Shown one piece after another: positions 1 to 9,567 of a stretch of 64,000 bases of DNA. The stretch lies in NCBI GenBank assembly GCA_009823395.1, contig CM020506.1, positions 23,360,501 through 23,424,500 of the forward strand, given 5' to 3'. The stretch's first letter is position 1; each line of letters begins with the position of its first letter. Made by a program: the position numbers and the translations under genes. The notes below the pieces were generated by a model that saw only the letters and a program-made list of their open reading frames with translations, searched no databases and was not told where the DNA came from. This stretch comes from Thamnaconus septentrionalis (taxonomy: Eukaryota > Chordata > Actinopteri > Tetraodontiformes > Monacanthidae).

Positions 1-705
1 AGTAAAGGAAGGTTGTGGAATGTTTTTGGGTATGCGGTGCGGTTGAGATGTCTTTGAGCCGGTTCCCATGTCTCATGTTGTGGTGTCCAAAATAAAGAAG
101 CTTGTGAACAGTGCACTACCGATTCCGACATTTCAGTGAAGTGTTACAATATATACAACATGAGTGGTCGCGCATGTGATAATGCTTCTAATCGAATTTT
201 CTTTCCGGAAAGAGGATGTCTGAAGTACGTTGTTTAAAAGTGTTGTTGCATTGAGCGCAATTCCCACATCTACAGTTACCGTTCGGGAGAGGGCTTAAAA
301 GGGTTTGTGATAGACGCTTGTCCTTTTTTGTGTTAGAAAAATTCGAATGGACTAAGCGATCTTTTAAGTTTTGTCCTCTTTTGTAAACGAATAACGGTGG
401 ATGTTGAAAAATAGAGCTAAGTTCTGGATCGGATTGCTGAGTAGATCAGAGCGTGGTTTTTCTAGAGCAGAGTTGTAGGCTTGTTCTATCCAATCAACAG
501 GATACCCCCATGAAAGGAACAAGGATTTCATTTCCGTTGATTTATCTATGAAGTCTTCTGTGGTGTGACAAACTCTCCTAAATCGATAAAACTGGCTTTT
601 GGGCAAGCCCTTTTTAAGTGGGGTGGGATGTGCGCTGCTCACCAGTAGTAATGTGTTTCGCTCTGTTTCCTTTCTATACAGCGTAGTCACCAGTCTCGCG
701 TCCTT
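1..705 (-). mobile_element. Penelope-like retroelement fragment (RT C-terminus, linker, start of GIY-YIG)
   Basis: On the minus strand a frame open from about 705 to 364 reads ERNTLLLVSSAHP, then LPKSQFYRFRRVC and FLSWGYP. This is the signature of the end of a Penelope-like reverse transcriptase, where a H-P..L...P.SQF.R.RR.C block precedes the thumb. After a frame break, minus-strand codons near 285-250 give a Cys cluster (CRCGNCAQC). Near 190-150 they give a T-T-H-V-V-Y-I stretch like the start of the GIY-YIG endonuclease. The RT core is absent and the copy runs off the left edge of the window. Stops between blocks show it is dead. Family by eye; clade not resolved. Confidence 0.65.
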
Positions 706-958
706 AATAAGCCTCCACGAGGATTTCCGCCTCGGACGGGAAAAGGACGGCGCTCTCGTTGTCATGGCGATTTCTTGATTCTGAGGTCGATAATGGGGGT
801 CTAGCTACGGATGCCGCGTTTGATGAATCCGTATGTGCTCATCCTGGATGTGTTTTTGTGTAACAGATTAAGCCTGGACACACGTGCTGTGGATTGGTTG
901 CATGCGGCTTAGTTCCTGATCGTGGATGACAGAATCCTACTTTTGTGCAATGGGGCCC
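706..958 (-). mobile_element. 5' end of a PIF/Harbinger-type transposon
   Basis: Read on the minus strand from 958, this begins GGGCCCCATTGCACAAAAG and matches the + strand copy starting at 33,174 for about 250 bp, through the initiator region MTTRA and the codons that follow. Homology stops at about 706, where the Penelope fragment begins, so the first coding exon is cut after about 20 codons. The open frame runs straight across the junction and gives a chimeric, non-functional ORF (364-765). Confidence 0.6.
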
Positions 959-1400
959 TGGTGTCGCTGGTTTTGACGTAATGTTTATTTTAAGTTGTGT
1001 TTGGCTATATATGACCTGCGAAGTGTTTTATTTTTGAAAGGGACAGAAATATATGATGTTGATTTTGTTTGGGATTTCTTGTCTGGTGCGATCTGCTCTG
1101 TTGAGCTTGACGGGATTTAGCAACGGCTCCGTCAAAAATAAAGCTGATACGGGTTGACAGCGCTGCGGTGTGGAGAGACGCTGTTGAGATGTGAGAGTGG
1201 CAGCGATCAGCGCTGATGACCGTGTTGCTTGTAAATAAGGCAAATGCGCCATCTAGTGGGATGCAAGGCAATACAGGACAAGTTCAAATGGATGCAGTCA
1301 TAATTATATGATTTGCGCAATACTGTCAATCTTCGGTGGGCCAGATTAAGAAGACCAACGGGCTGGCTGTGGCCCGCGGGCCGTAGTTTGCCCACCTCTG
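959..1400 (-). mobile_element. Non-autonomous hAT element, copy 1 (partial)
   Basis: The minus strand starts at 1400 with CAGAGGTGGGCAAACTACGG, the same terminal sequence as the complete copy at 27,324-28,031, and stays similar down to about 960. A shared short frame beginning MPCIPLDGAFALFTS is present in both copies but has no recognised domain. The far end is missing, replaced by the Harbinger end. Copy 1 sits inside a BED-type hAT whose sequence resumes at 1401. Confidence 0.65.
1246..1259 (-). promoter_or_regulatory. CTCF core-like motif in hAT copy 1
   Basis: The minus strand reads CCACTAGATGGCGC, which fits the vertebrate CTCF core CCASYAGRKGGCRS at every position. The same 14-mer is in the other copy of this hAT at 27,411-27,424. 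Binding is not shown. Confidence 0.35.
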
Positions 1401-2297
1401 AACTAGATCTACTGTTCCACACAGAAGAAAAATAAAACTGTGTTGAACAGGTTACTGTTAGTGGAGGAGAGATGTTGATGGGAGATGGAGGTGGCAATGA
1501 GAAGGAGGAATATTTTACCATTAAATTTGAATTATTTGCACACCCAGAATTTTAGGGTTTTTCTTTTATGAAGAAACAGGACAAATAAAGGACTTTAAAA
1601 AAAATGACATGAAGTCATGTGTGGTGGCACAAGCAGCATCACTTTTTTATTTGTATTGGCTTTATTTATTTAATTCCTTTGTAAAGGTCATCCATCCTGC
1701 ACTGTAAAAACATGTTAAAGATGTTCAATTAAAATATTTTAATACAATTTAAACATTCATTCAGCTAATTTCTAATGTTTATTAGTAGTAAAACAGTTCA
1801 AACTTTTTGAACTATATACTTTTTTGAAACCCAATTTTAAGTTATGATTGACCACTGCTGGCGAGCCACTGGCCTGTGATGGTCACGGCCCCAAGCACTG
1901 CAGGAGGGAGGCCTCCTTTATTTTTCTGAATGAAAGTTGGCAACACTGGCTTCCGCAAATGCTTCATCAAGTTCATGGTGATGAAGTTTCCAAGTGCTGC
2001 TGCCACCCCTTGAGACGTGTTTGCTGCACAAATTGCACTCTGCTGTATGTTTTTGGCTTTGTTAAGCTTGAAGTAAATCCACACCGTGTACATTACCACC
2101 GCTCTGCTGACTTGTTTACTCTGGCTGCTGCTCACGTGACACGTGCATTATATGATATGGTTATCTTGAACAAATGTATCCATGCAAATAAGGTATTTCC
2201 GAAGAAGTTTAGGAGGTAAGATTGTATCGGTATCAGTATCGGCAGATATTCAAGCTAAAGTATTCAAGGTGTGTATAAATATATACATATATATATA
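1401..2297 (-). mobile_element. hAT transposon 5' part with BED zinc finger, copy 1
   Basis: This segment is collinear with 55,409-56,530 from the ACTAGATCTACTG start through the BED finger region to the GTATCAGTATCGGCAGATA terminal-type repeats. Both copies end in a (TA)n tract. No catalytic domain is present. In copy 1 the (TA)n tract has been hit by the MITE at 2,298-2,663. Confidence 0.6.
1842..2135 (-). pseudogene. BED-type zinc finger N-terminus of hAT transposase
   Basis: The 97-codon frame contains the BED-finger pattern: VWIYFKLNKAKN, then SAICAANTSQG, then NLMKHLRK. Residues after the finger (LPTFIQKN, TGQWLASSGQS) resemble the linker of ZBED-like hAT proteins. Compared with the usual CxxC of the finger, the second Cys is replaced (CAAN), so zinc binding is probably lost. 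The catalytic RNase-H-like domain does not follow, and the frame ends at a stop. The second copy at 55.9-56.3 kb is more decayed. It is a transposon relic, not a host ZBED gene. Confidence 0.55.
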
Positions 2298-2663
2298 CAG
2301 TACTACCCAGAAAATTAGAATATCCTGAAAGGGTTGTTGTATTTCCCCATGTCTGAACTCTTCTGAGCCAACCCAAGACAGACTTTTTAAAGGCTCAGGA
2401 CCCTTTTGCAGGTGTTTTGGATTCTTTGGACTCTTTGAACCTACAAAACTGAAGCTTTTCACAGTATTCTAATTTTCTGAGTTTGTGGGTTTGTGGTTTT
2501 AATAAGCTGAAAATCTTAATCAGCAAAGTTACAACAAGGAACTGCTTGAGATATGTCAATTTGCGTGTAATGGCTCAATAAAATTTGTTGGTTTCATCTT
2601 TTATGCTAAATTGCCAAAATAAAACAACTTTTACTTGACATTCTAATTTTTCGGGTAGTACTG
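2298..2663. mobile_element. 366 bp Tc1/mariner-type MITE with TA duplication
   Basis: The left end reads CAGTACTACCCAGAAAATTA and the reverse complement of the right end reads CAGTACTACCCGAAAAATTA. Over 27 bp, 24 positions agree. A TA dinucleotide flanks both sides (2,296-2,297 and 2,664-2,665), as expected for Tc1/mariner insertion into a (TA)n tract. No ORF of note is inside. Confidence 0.8.
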
Positions 2664-2962
2664 TATATACATAGGATGCCTTGGAGCTCTTCCCAGCCAT
2701 GGGGGCCAGCCTGCAGCCCCCCGATCCTCCCCCGATTCCCTGAGGACAAGTGCGCTCTGATATAAAAAAATAATCGGTATCGTATCGGTGTTGACGATAC
2801 TGGCTCTATATGTGTTTATTTGGTATTGGATGGATAACAAATCTTGCAGTATCGCCAACATCGAACCCAAACGATCGCTTTTAAAAGTACATGGGTGGCA
2901 CCGAAAAAAAAGAAATTACAACAGAAATCTCTCCTCTGTTTTTCGGGGGGGGCGAGGGAGTC

Positions 2963-3133
2963 CTACCTCGGCTTCGCCCTCGAACTGGGCTGAGTCCAGC
3001 AGCGTCACCTTGAACAGCGCCATCTTCAGCCGCTTGTTGGAACCTGTCTGTGGGGACTTGAGATTCTCGTTTGTCTTCTCAGACTCGTGGTCCGGGTCCT
3101 GCCGTTCATCCGGCTGCTTGAAGTTCTGCTCCT
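2963..3133 (-). CDS. Possible exon of a FERM/protein 4.1-like host gene
   Basis: The minus strand has an acceptor (TCTCTTCTAG) at about 3,134, an open stretch and a donor (GAG|GTAGGA) at 2,962. The translation is a hydrophilic linker (PDERQDPDHESEKTNENLKS) followed by a segment ending MALFKVTLLDSAQFEGEAE. That ending resembles the first beta strand of FERM domains of protein 4.1 family members (KVTLLD..xxxCEVE), and an exon boundary at this point is plausible in that family. No adjoining exons were recognised within the window. An exon-like stretch at 3,280-3,440 was considered but not supported. GC content is above its surroundings. It is either a real exon of a gene extending left of the window or a chance frame. 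Confidence 0.33.
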
Positions 3134-4414
3134 AGAAGAGAGAGAGGGGTGACTTTTTTTTATTCCCACTGCTTCCCTGGGAAAAACAGGGAATGAGTCA
3201 AAAAATGAATGTCTGTGATTTCATCCAGAACATTTTTATTTTATTTTTTTTGCCAGATTCCAGAACATTTGATGAGGGTTGCCGACGATGATCGGCTCTG
3301 CTGGGACGACAGCGCCCCCACCTGTTTGGCCGCCTTGCCATCCACAGCGAAGTCCTGCATGCCTGCTGCTTCCCCCTACTGTGTGGGAGGAATCCCTGAG
3401 GATTCCCTTCGCTCTCTTCACCTGCGACTCTCTGTGGTTCTTCCAGCCTGAAAGGAGATGAGGGAAGCAGAATGAAGATTGATCCTACTCGAGCAGAGCT
3501 TCGGCTCCAAACTGACGGCTACTGATCTTTCGTAGGGACTCATTCTAAAAACGGGAAAGATGGAAGTACTCCTCAGAAGTACGTGGATCCATGTGCGCCG
3601 CAGCAGCAGCACTGCGGCCACAGGGGGAGGGGGCACCACAATCGACTAGATCAACGTGCAGAATTTTGTGTTTGTGTGTCTGTGTGTTTCGACCTCAGAT
3701 CTTACTTGGCTCTGGGAGTCATGAACCGAGGCATTCAGAATTAAATAGAGCCGTAGCAGCGCTGAGCAGCTAGTTTGGAACTTTGTTTGCGTGTCATGGT
3801 CATGTGTTTAGTTAGTACAAACACTGAGAGTCTGCAGCATTCAGTGTTTTTTTAGGCCTTAGCGGATAAATAGTAAAAAAAGGTGTTAACAAATGAATTC
3901 TTCCTGCATTTCAATCATATAAACCGGAGATGTTTCAAAGCTCTCTTGGTCTATTTAAATCACCCATATTTGTTTTGACGTTCCTCAGAGCTGAGGCCGA
4001 TCTCCAGCATTTATGCTGACCTAGGCTAAGTGCGTCATCCTACATTCAGCGGCTGTGTCGCTGCATGTCGCTGTGTCTCCCTTTTTTAAAGCTGAGTGTC
4101 AGAGGAAAAGAATATAAATTTAGTAAGAAGATGTGAAACAATGGCGCCGCTCAACACCTTCGCAGCTTCGTTCAGCGGCGAAAATGCTGGTATTGTGTGC
4201 AGTTGAGGTTTGTGCAATGATTCATCATAATCCTCGTCATAGGAGGAAAAAAAAAATCTCTGCAGCCTCGAGAGCAAATCAAGTTTGTCGTGGCACCAGC
4301 ACAGCGTTCCCGCTGTCGGCGTTCCGAGAGTCGGTGGGAATCACAAGAGAAGGAAATTTGAGGCCGTCTGTGACTGTGTGCATCCTGGCAGAATGTGACC
4401 CCAAACCCTCTCCG

Positions 4415-4428
4415 CTGCCCCCTGGTGG
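4415..4428 (-). promoter_or_regulatory. CTCF core-like motif
   Basis: The minus strand reads CCACCAGGGGGCAG, a close match to the canonical CTCF core. It lies in apparently single-copy sequence, unlike the repeat-borne motifs elsewhere in the window. Confidence 0.4.
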
Positions 4429-4784
4429 CCTCTCTCTCCCAGCGCACAGCCCAAACGTTTTTTCCCCACAAATCGATATGATTGGCTCCGGCGCTGTGGG
4501 GGGTGCTAGAGTTGCACGCCCACAGCCACCTCCATCACTCTCCATCACTGAGGCTCATGGGACTCATATTAATTGCCAGTTTCAGAGCAGATTGATGCGT
4601 CAGATCTGTTCTGTGCTTTCACTTCCTGGAGGAGAAACAAGTGAAACAAATGGTTCAGCCTCCATCTGAGGGAAGCAGAGCAATGAAAAGAAGAGCAGCG
4701 GTCGCCATGGCAACAGCAGAAAGTTCTCTTCCCCTCCGCCCCCGTTTCCTATGGTCCTCTGCCTCTCTGGCCAGAGAGGAAGCA

Positions 4785-4850
4785 GACAGACAGACAGATG
4801 GAGGGATGGAGGGACAAACAGACGGAAGGACAGACAGGCAGGGGACGCTG
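4785..4850. repeat. Imperfect (CAGA)n/(GGAC)n microsatellite
   Basis: Degenerate tetranucleotide repetition of CAGA and GGACAGA/GGAGGGA units. Confidence 0.7.
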
Positions 4851-6199
4851 ACAGGAGCACAATAGCACAGAGGAAGTGGAACACAGGGTTTGAATGATAG
4901 CAACTGGATACCAGACTGGCAGCATGGCAGCAAAGTGATTTTCAACCCCCAGTGCCCACTCAAAGTGCTGTAGCCAAAAAAAACCCATAGGGCCGAAAAA
5001 GCATTTTTCCCCATTAGGCCACAATACAAAAAAAGAAACTCCTGTCAGGACAACCTTTGACCTGAAACGCAGTTCATAATAAATCTTTCGCTTGCAGTTT
5101 TTTAAGTCATAGTTTTTTAGTCTTTCAAAAAATATGATAAAGGCCAGAAAATCACCAGAGAAGAGTTTTTATATCCCCAGTGTGACGTCACGGTGTCATA
5201 CGTTGCTGCTGTGTCTCGGCTCTTTCTGATTGGCTGATGCGCCTTGATGTATTGTGTGTGTTCCAGAGGCATTATGGGAAGTGACACCACTGCTACGTGT
5301 TCCATGAGGGGGCCGTATAATGCGGAAGCAACACAAAAGGCCAAAATTTTGGCTCTATCTAGCTTGCTAGCTAGCTTTCCAGTGTGTCTTTGTCTCTCCT
5401 CTTCCTCCTCCTCCTCCCTCCCCTCCTACAATCTAAAGAGCTTCCAATCCCTGTTTTTTTTTTGTTTTTTTTCCAGAGGAAGATGTTTCCCTGCAAACGT
5501 TAGCACAGCCGACACCAACCCCCCCACTCCACCCACCCTTCCACTTCCCCTCCTCCGCTCCCCCCCACAGCTACTTCTCACTGCCCACTTCATGCTGAAA
5601 TGATTAATATTTCATGGTCGGGGCTCAAGTCCGCCTTGGAAAATTGAGATAATATGAGTTCCCATGCTTGAAAGAAAACAAAACGTCTGTTTTGTTATGC
5701 CCCCTCACCATGTTGCATCCGAGCGACTAGAGAGCGAAAGTAAAAAATAAAAACTAATGACAGAAAATAAAAAAAAACTATAGAACGATAACAAAAATTA
5801 AACAGCAAAAAATAAAAAAATAAAAAAATGAAGAGCAAAAATTAAAAAATTTAATTATAGGGTGAAACTTAAAACTGTATAGCGAAAATCCTGTCCCCTT
5901 CAAGAGGCTGTGGCGTCCCCAACAGGCTCCTCATGCTGTCGTCTCCCCTGCCAGCACCACCACATCCAAAGTCTTTTAAGTCTTTTAAAAAAAAAAAAAA
6001 AAAAACATTGCAGATGAGGAACCAAAAAACAAAACAAAGCAGGAAAACAGGACAACAGGTCAGTGTGGTTGCTCTCACTCGGCTGGTTTTTAACCCCAGG
6101 GAACAAAACTGAGTGCAAACATTACAGCTGTTATTTACTCCCATTCAGACAACTCCCTCTACTTCTCACACCATACAGCCATCATTTTGCTGCCTGGTC

Positions 6200-6401
6200 A
6201 ATTTTGTGTGCGACCTGCGAGCGATCTGCGTCAAGCTGGACAGGAAGTCACTCAAAAAAACAAGAGAGAATCCAATTAATTTTCAAAAGAAAAGCAATTC
6301 TCAAAATAAAATACCGCAATTGACAAATGCAATAATTTGATAATTTGTTAGTATGTAGTAGCATCAGAGTGAGAGATGAAACAAACAAACATACGAACAC
6401 A

Positions 6402-6432
<31 letters not shown>

Positions 6433-6672
6433 AACACAAGTGATGAAGGGGCACACAGTGAAATGGTCAATCTCGCGGGCAAGTACTTGGCAACACCTGC
6501 CACATCTTTACCATGTGAGAGGTTATTCTCACTGTCTGGACATATTGTCCAGAGGAAGTGAGCTGCCCTGTTGTCAGAAAATGTCAAAAGATTTGTCTGT
6601 TTGAGCAGCTGGCCCAGTGCAAAATAAATATCTAAAATAAATATCTTGTTAAGTTACATATAGAGCAGGGTA
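6200..6672 (+). mobile_element. hAT remnant with (CA)n and transposase C-terminus
   Basis: Sequence from about 6,200 to 6,480 matches 15,000-15,275, both containing a (CA)n tract followed by GATGAAGGGGCACACAGTG or similar. Both copies also share the AAATATCTTGTTAAGTTACAT segment (6,630 and 15,472). Between these shared blocks, only this copy keeps a hAT dimerisation domain. Confidence 0.55.
6455..6625 (+). pseudogene. hAT transposase dimerisation (hATC) domain fragment
   Basis: The plus frame reads KYLATPATSLPCERLFSLSG then HIVQRK. This is the hallmark of the C-terminal dimerisation region of ZBED-type hAT transposases (PATSxPCERxFSxxG). The expected continuation (xRxxLLSENVxxxVCL) is present but in a different frame after about 6,560, so one indel broke it. 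Everything upstream of the domain is missing. It is a relic. Confidence 0.7.
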
Positions 6673-6681
6673 AAAAAAAAA

Positions 6682-7615
<934 letters not shown>

Positions 7616-8085
7616 GTTTGTGCTTATTCATGACTAGCTGATGATTTGCATGATGTGTTGCAGTAAAGCATCATGCGGGTTTTTCTCATTGTAACACAAA
7701 CACCCGTCAGGATGGTGGAGAAACATCAAGAAAGAGTTGTTTCTTCTCAAAGGCTCGAGGCTTCGACTCATAGCTCGTCACTATGTCATTTTGTTACATG
7801 AATATCAATAAACATCTGAGCTGCTGATGAGCTCAAACCCGGAGTGACCCAGAGTCTAACAGCACCCCTGGGCCTAAGGAGGAGGAAGTGCAGCTGAGGA
7901 CTTGTGAGCAGCTTTTTAAGACTGGACTCACAACAACAACAACAAGTCACATAATTCAGACGAACAACCAACACAAAAGCAAAAAACAAGACATGCAAAG
8001 ACTCAATCAGCGACTTAATAAGTCAACAAGTCAAGCTCACAAACACAAACACAACAGCTTTCATCATCTGTTGACCCTTTCAGCA

Positions 8086-8087
<2 letters not shown>

Positions 8088-8127
<40 letters not shown>
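8088..8127. repeat. (CA)n microsatellite
   Basis: Uninterrupted CA dinucleotides, about 20 units. Confidence 0.95.
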
Positions 8128-8131
<4 letters not shown>

Positions 8132-8233
8132 ATCTTTCCCTTTGATTTTGCTTTGAGACTTTTTGAGCGTTCTCTCCCCTTCTTTTGAATAAATAATTTC
8201 TTTTGTTGTTTTTTTTTGCAGTTTTTCTGCGGA

Positions 8234-8269
8234 AAAACCTCCACGTGTTCACAGACCGTGGAGGTTTTT
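8234..8269. repeat. 13 bp perfect inverted repeat
   Basis: Arms AAAAACCTCCACG and CGTGGAGGTTTTT are separated by 11 nt. It looks like a bacterial terminator, but there is no such context here. Confidence 0.6.
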
Positions 8270-8478
8270 TTCCTCTCACTCCAATTCAATCAATGCACTG
8301 AAGAGAGACAACAGTTCCTGACCACTTCCTGAGCAGTCAAACAGGTTAACTTGATCTCAACAGCAGCTGATTCCCGACGACGACGACAACAACAACAACA
8401 ACAACAAGAGCAACAAAATTTGTGTATCATTTGTTCATTCGTTTTTCCAAACAAAACCAATGCCAAAAAAATTAACTG

Positions 8479-8763
8479 GTGTGTCCACATTACCAGCAGG
8501 TGGCGCTGTTCCGACCTTGAGGTGAGGTGATGTTGTTGTTGCTGTTATTGTTGCAGTTGTTGTTTTTGTTGTCGTGCTAGTAGTAGTAGTAGTTGTTGTT
8601 GTTGCTGCTGTAGTAGTTGTTGTTAAATCCATGAAGCATTTCTTCATTCGTTTTCAAAGTAAAACCAAAGCCAAAAAAATTAAATAACGGCTCATTTTTC
8701 CAATATCTGTTTCGACAACCGAAATGGATCAATGGATAACAAGTTGTTTTTCCGATTCCCGGT
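8479..8763 (+). repeat. TTG-rich dispersed repeat, copy 1
   Basis: Collinear with 12,298-12,606. The shared order is TGTCCACATTACCAGCAGG, a (TTG)n/(TAG)n triplet tract, AAACCAAAGCCAAAAAAATT and TTTTTCCGATTCCCG. A partial extra copy of the CATTTGTTCATT...CCAAAAAAATTAA block lies just upstream at 8,426-8,475, so there was also a local duplication. No ORF-based identity. Confidence 0.75.
8493..8506 (+). promoter_or_regulatory. CTCF core-like motif in dispersed repeat, copy 1
   Basis: CCAGCAGGTGGCGC fits the CTCF core consensus fully. The identical 14-mer is at 12,312-12,325 in copy 2. Confidence 0.4.
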
Positions 8764-8769
8764 TATTAT

Positions 8770-9567
8770 TAGAAACGTCTGAAGACAATGTAGTACCTTT
8801 GGCCGGCCTGGTGTTGTGCCGCAAGTTTACTCCCTGAAGGTGGAGGAAGAAGAACACCTGAAGCACGCCGTGTTTAAAGAAGCAGTAGCTCGCTAACAAC
8901 ATGACCACCTCTGAGAATAGAAAGAACGATCTCTCGTGAAAACACGGTGTGGATAAAGGACAGAGTTGAATTTCTGCTTTGAGTAATTTTAGAACACAAT
9001 GCCTTAAAAGGTCCATGTTAAGGTTGACTGGGAGTCATGCCAGTATAAGTTTGCCAACTTTTTTTTTTCATTTAGGTTTCCTGCCTCAATATCCCAGTCC
9101 CCCGACCCAAAATAAAACCAATAAAAAGTAAAACAGGACGTTTGTAAATCGCTTATGTTGTGTTTATTTTCACTTTGCACACAATCCACGATCGGTCCAC
9201 AAGCACTGTGTGTTATTGTTCACTGTTGTTTGTGGTTTGTTATAGTGGAGGGTTAATGGAAAGGCTGCAGGCAAATCCGTTGCCCGATGCTGTTTCTGTG
9301 AGTGGTTGTTTGCACCTCACGGCCGCTCAGATTGCAAGGGGTGGGGTGGGGTTTAGAGCTGTGATGTCAGCGTTTCCAAAAATGATCGGTTTTGGCATTT
9401 ACACAAAGTCGTGCAAGGAAGCGTTCCGCTGGAGAGACCGAGATGTGTTTATGTCCCACGGAGGGCACATCGCTGGCTGTGTTTGATCGGGATCGCGTAA
9501 CGTGTTAGCGGTAGTTATCGAGACGATTTCACAAAAGTAATTGCAAAACACAGACCCACAGGGATTA
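8770..9567. other. No gene recognised
   Basis: Only short frames with no recognisable domain. Ends at the left TA of the IS630/Tc1-type transposon. Confidence 0.4.

Larger units (their letters stand above)
3134..6154. other. No gene recognised
   Basis: Mixed single-copy sequence without a convincing exon. It holds a (CAGA)n tract (4,785-4,850), a CTCF-like site (4,415-4,428), an 8 bp CRE palindrome TGACGTCA near 5,184, a pyrimidine-rich stretch (5,395-5,570) and A-rich runs (5,735-5,860 and 5,985-6,010). The open frames here are short and their compositions look random. Confidence 0.5.

Noticed and set aside
3236..3440. Possible second exon next to the FERM-like exon
   Set aside because: No acceptor/donor pair gives a family-like translation in phase with 2,963-3,133.
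5184..5191. Perfect CRE palindrome TGACGTCA
   Set aside because: A single 8-mer with no promoter context.
8234..8269. Hairpin followed by a T run, like a rho-independent terminator
   Set aside because: The window is vertebrate nuclear DNA with no bacterial transcription unit. Kept only as an inverted repeat.
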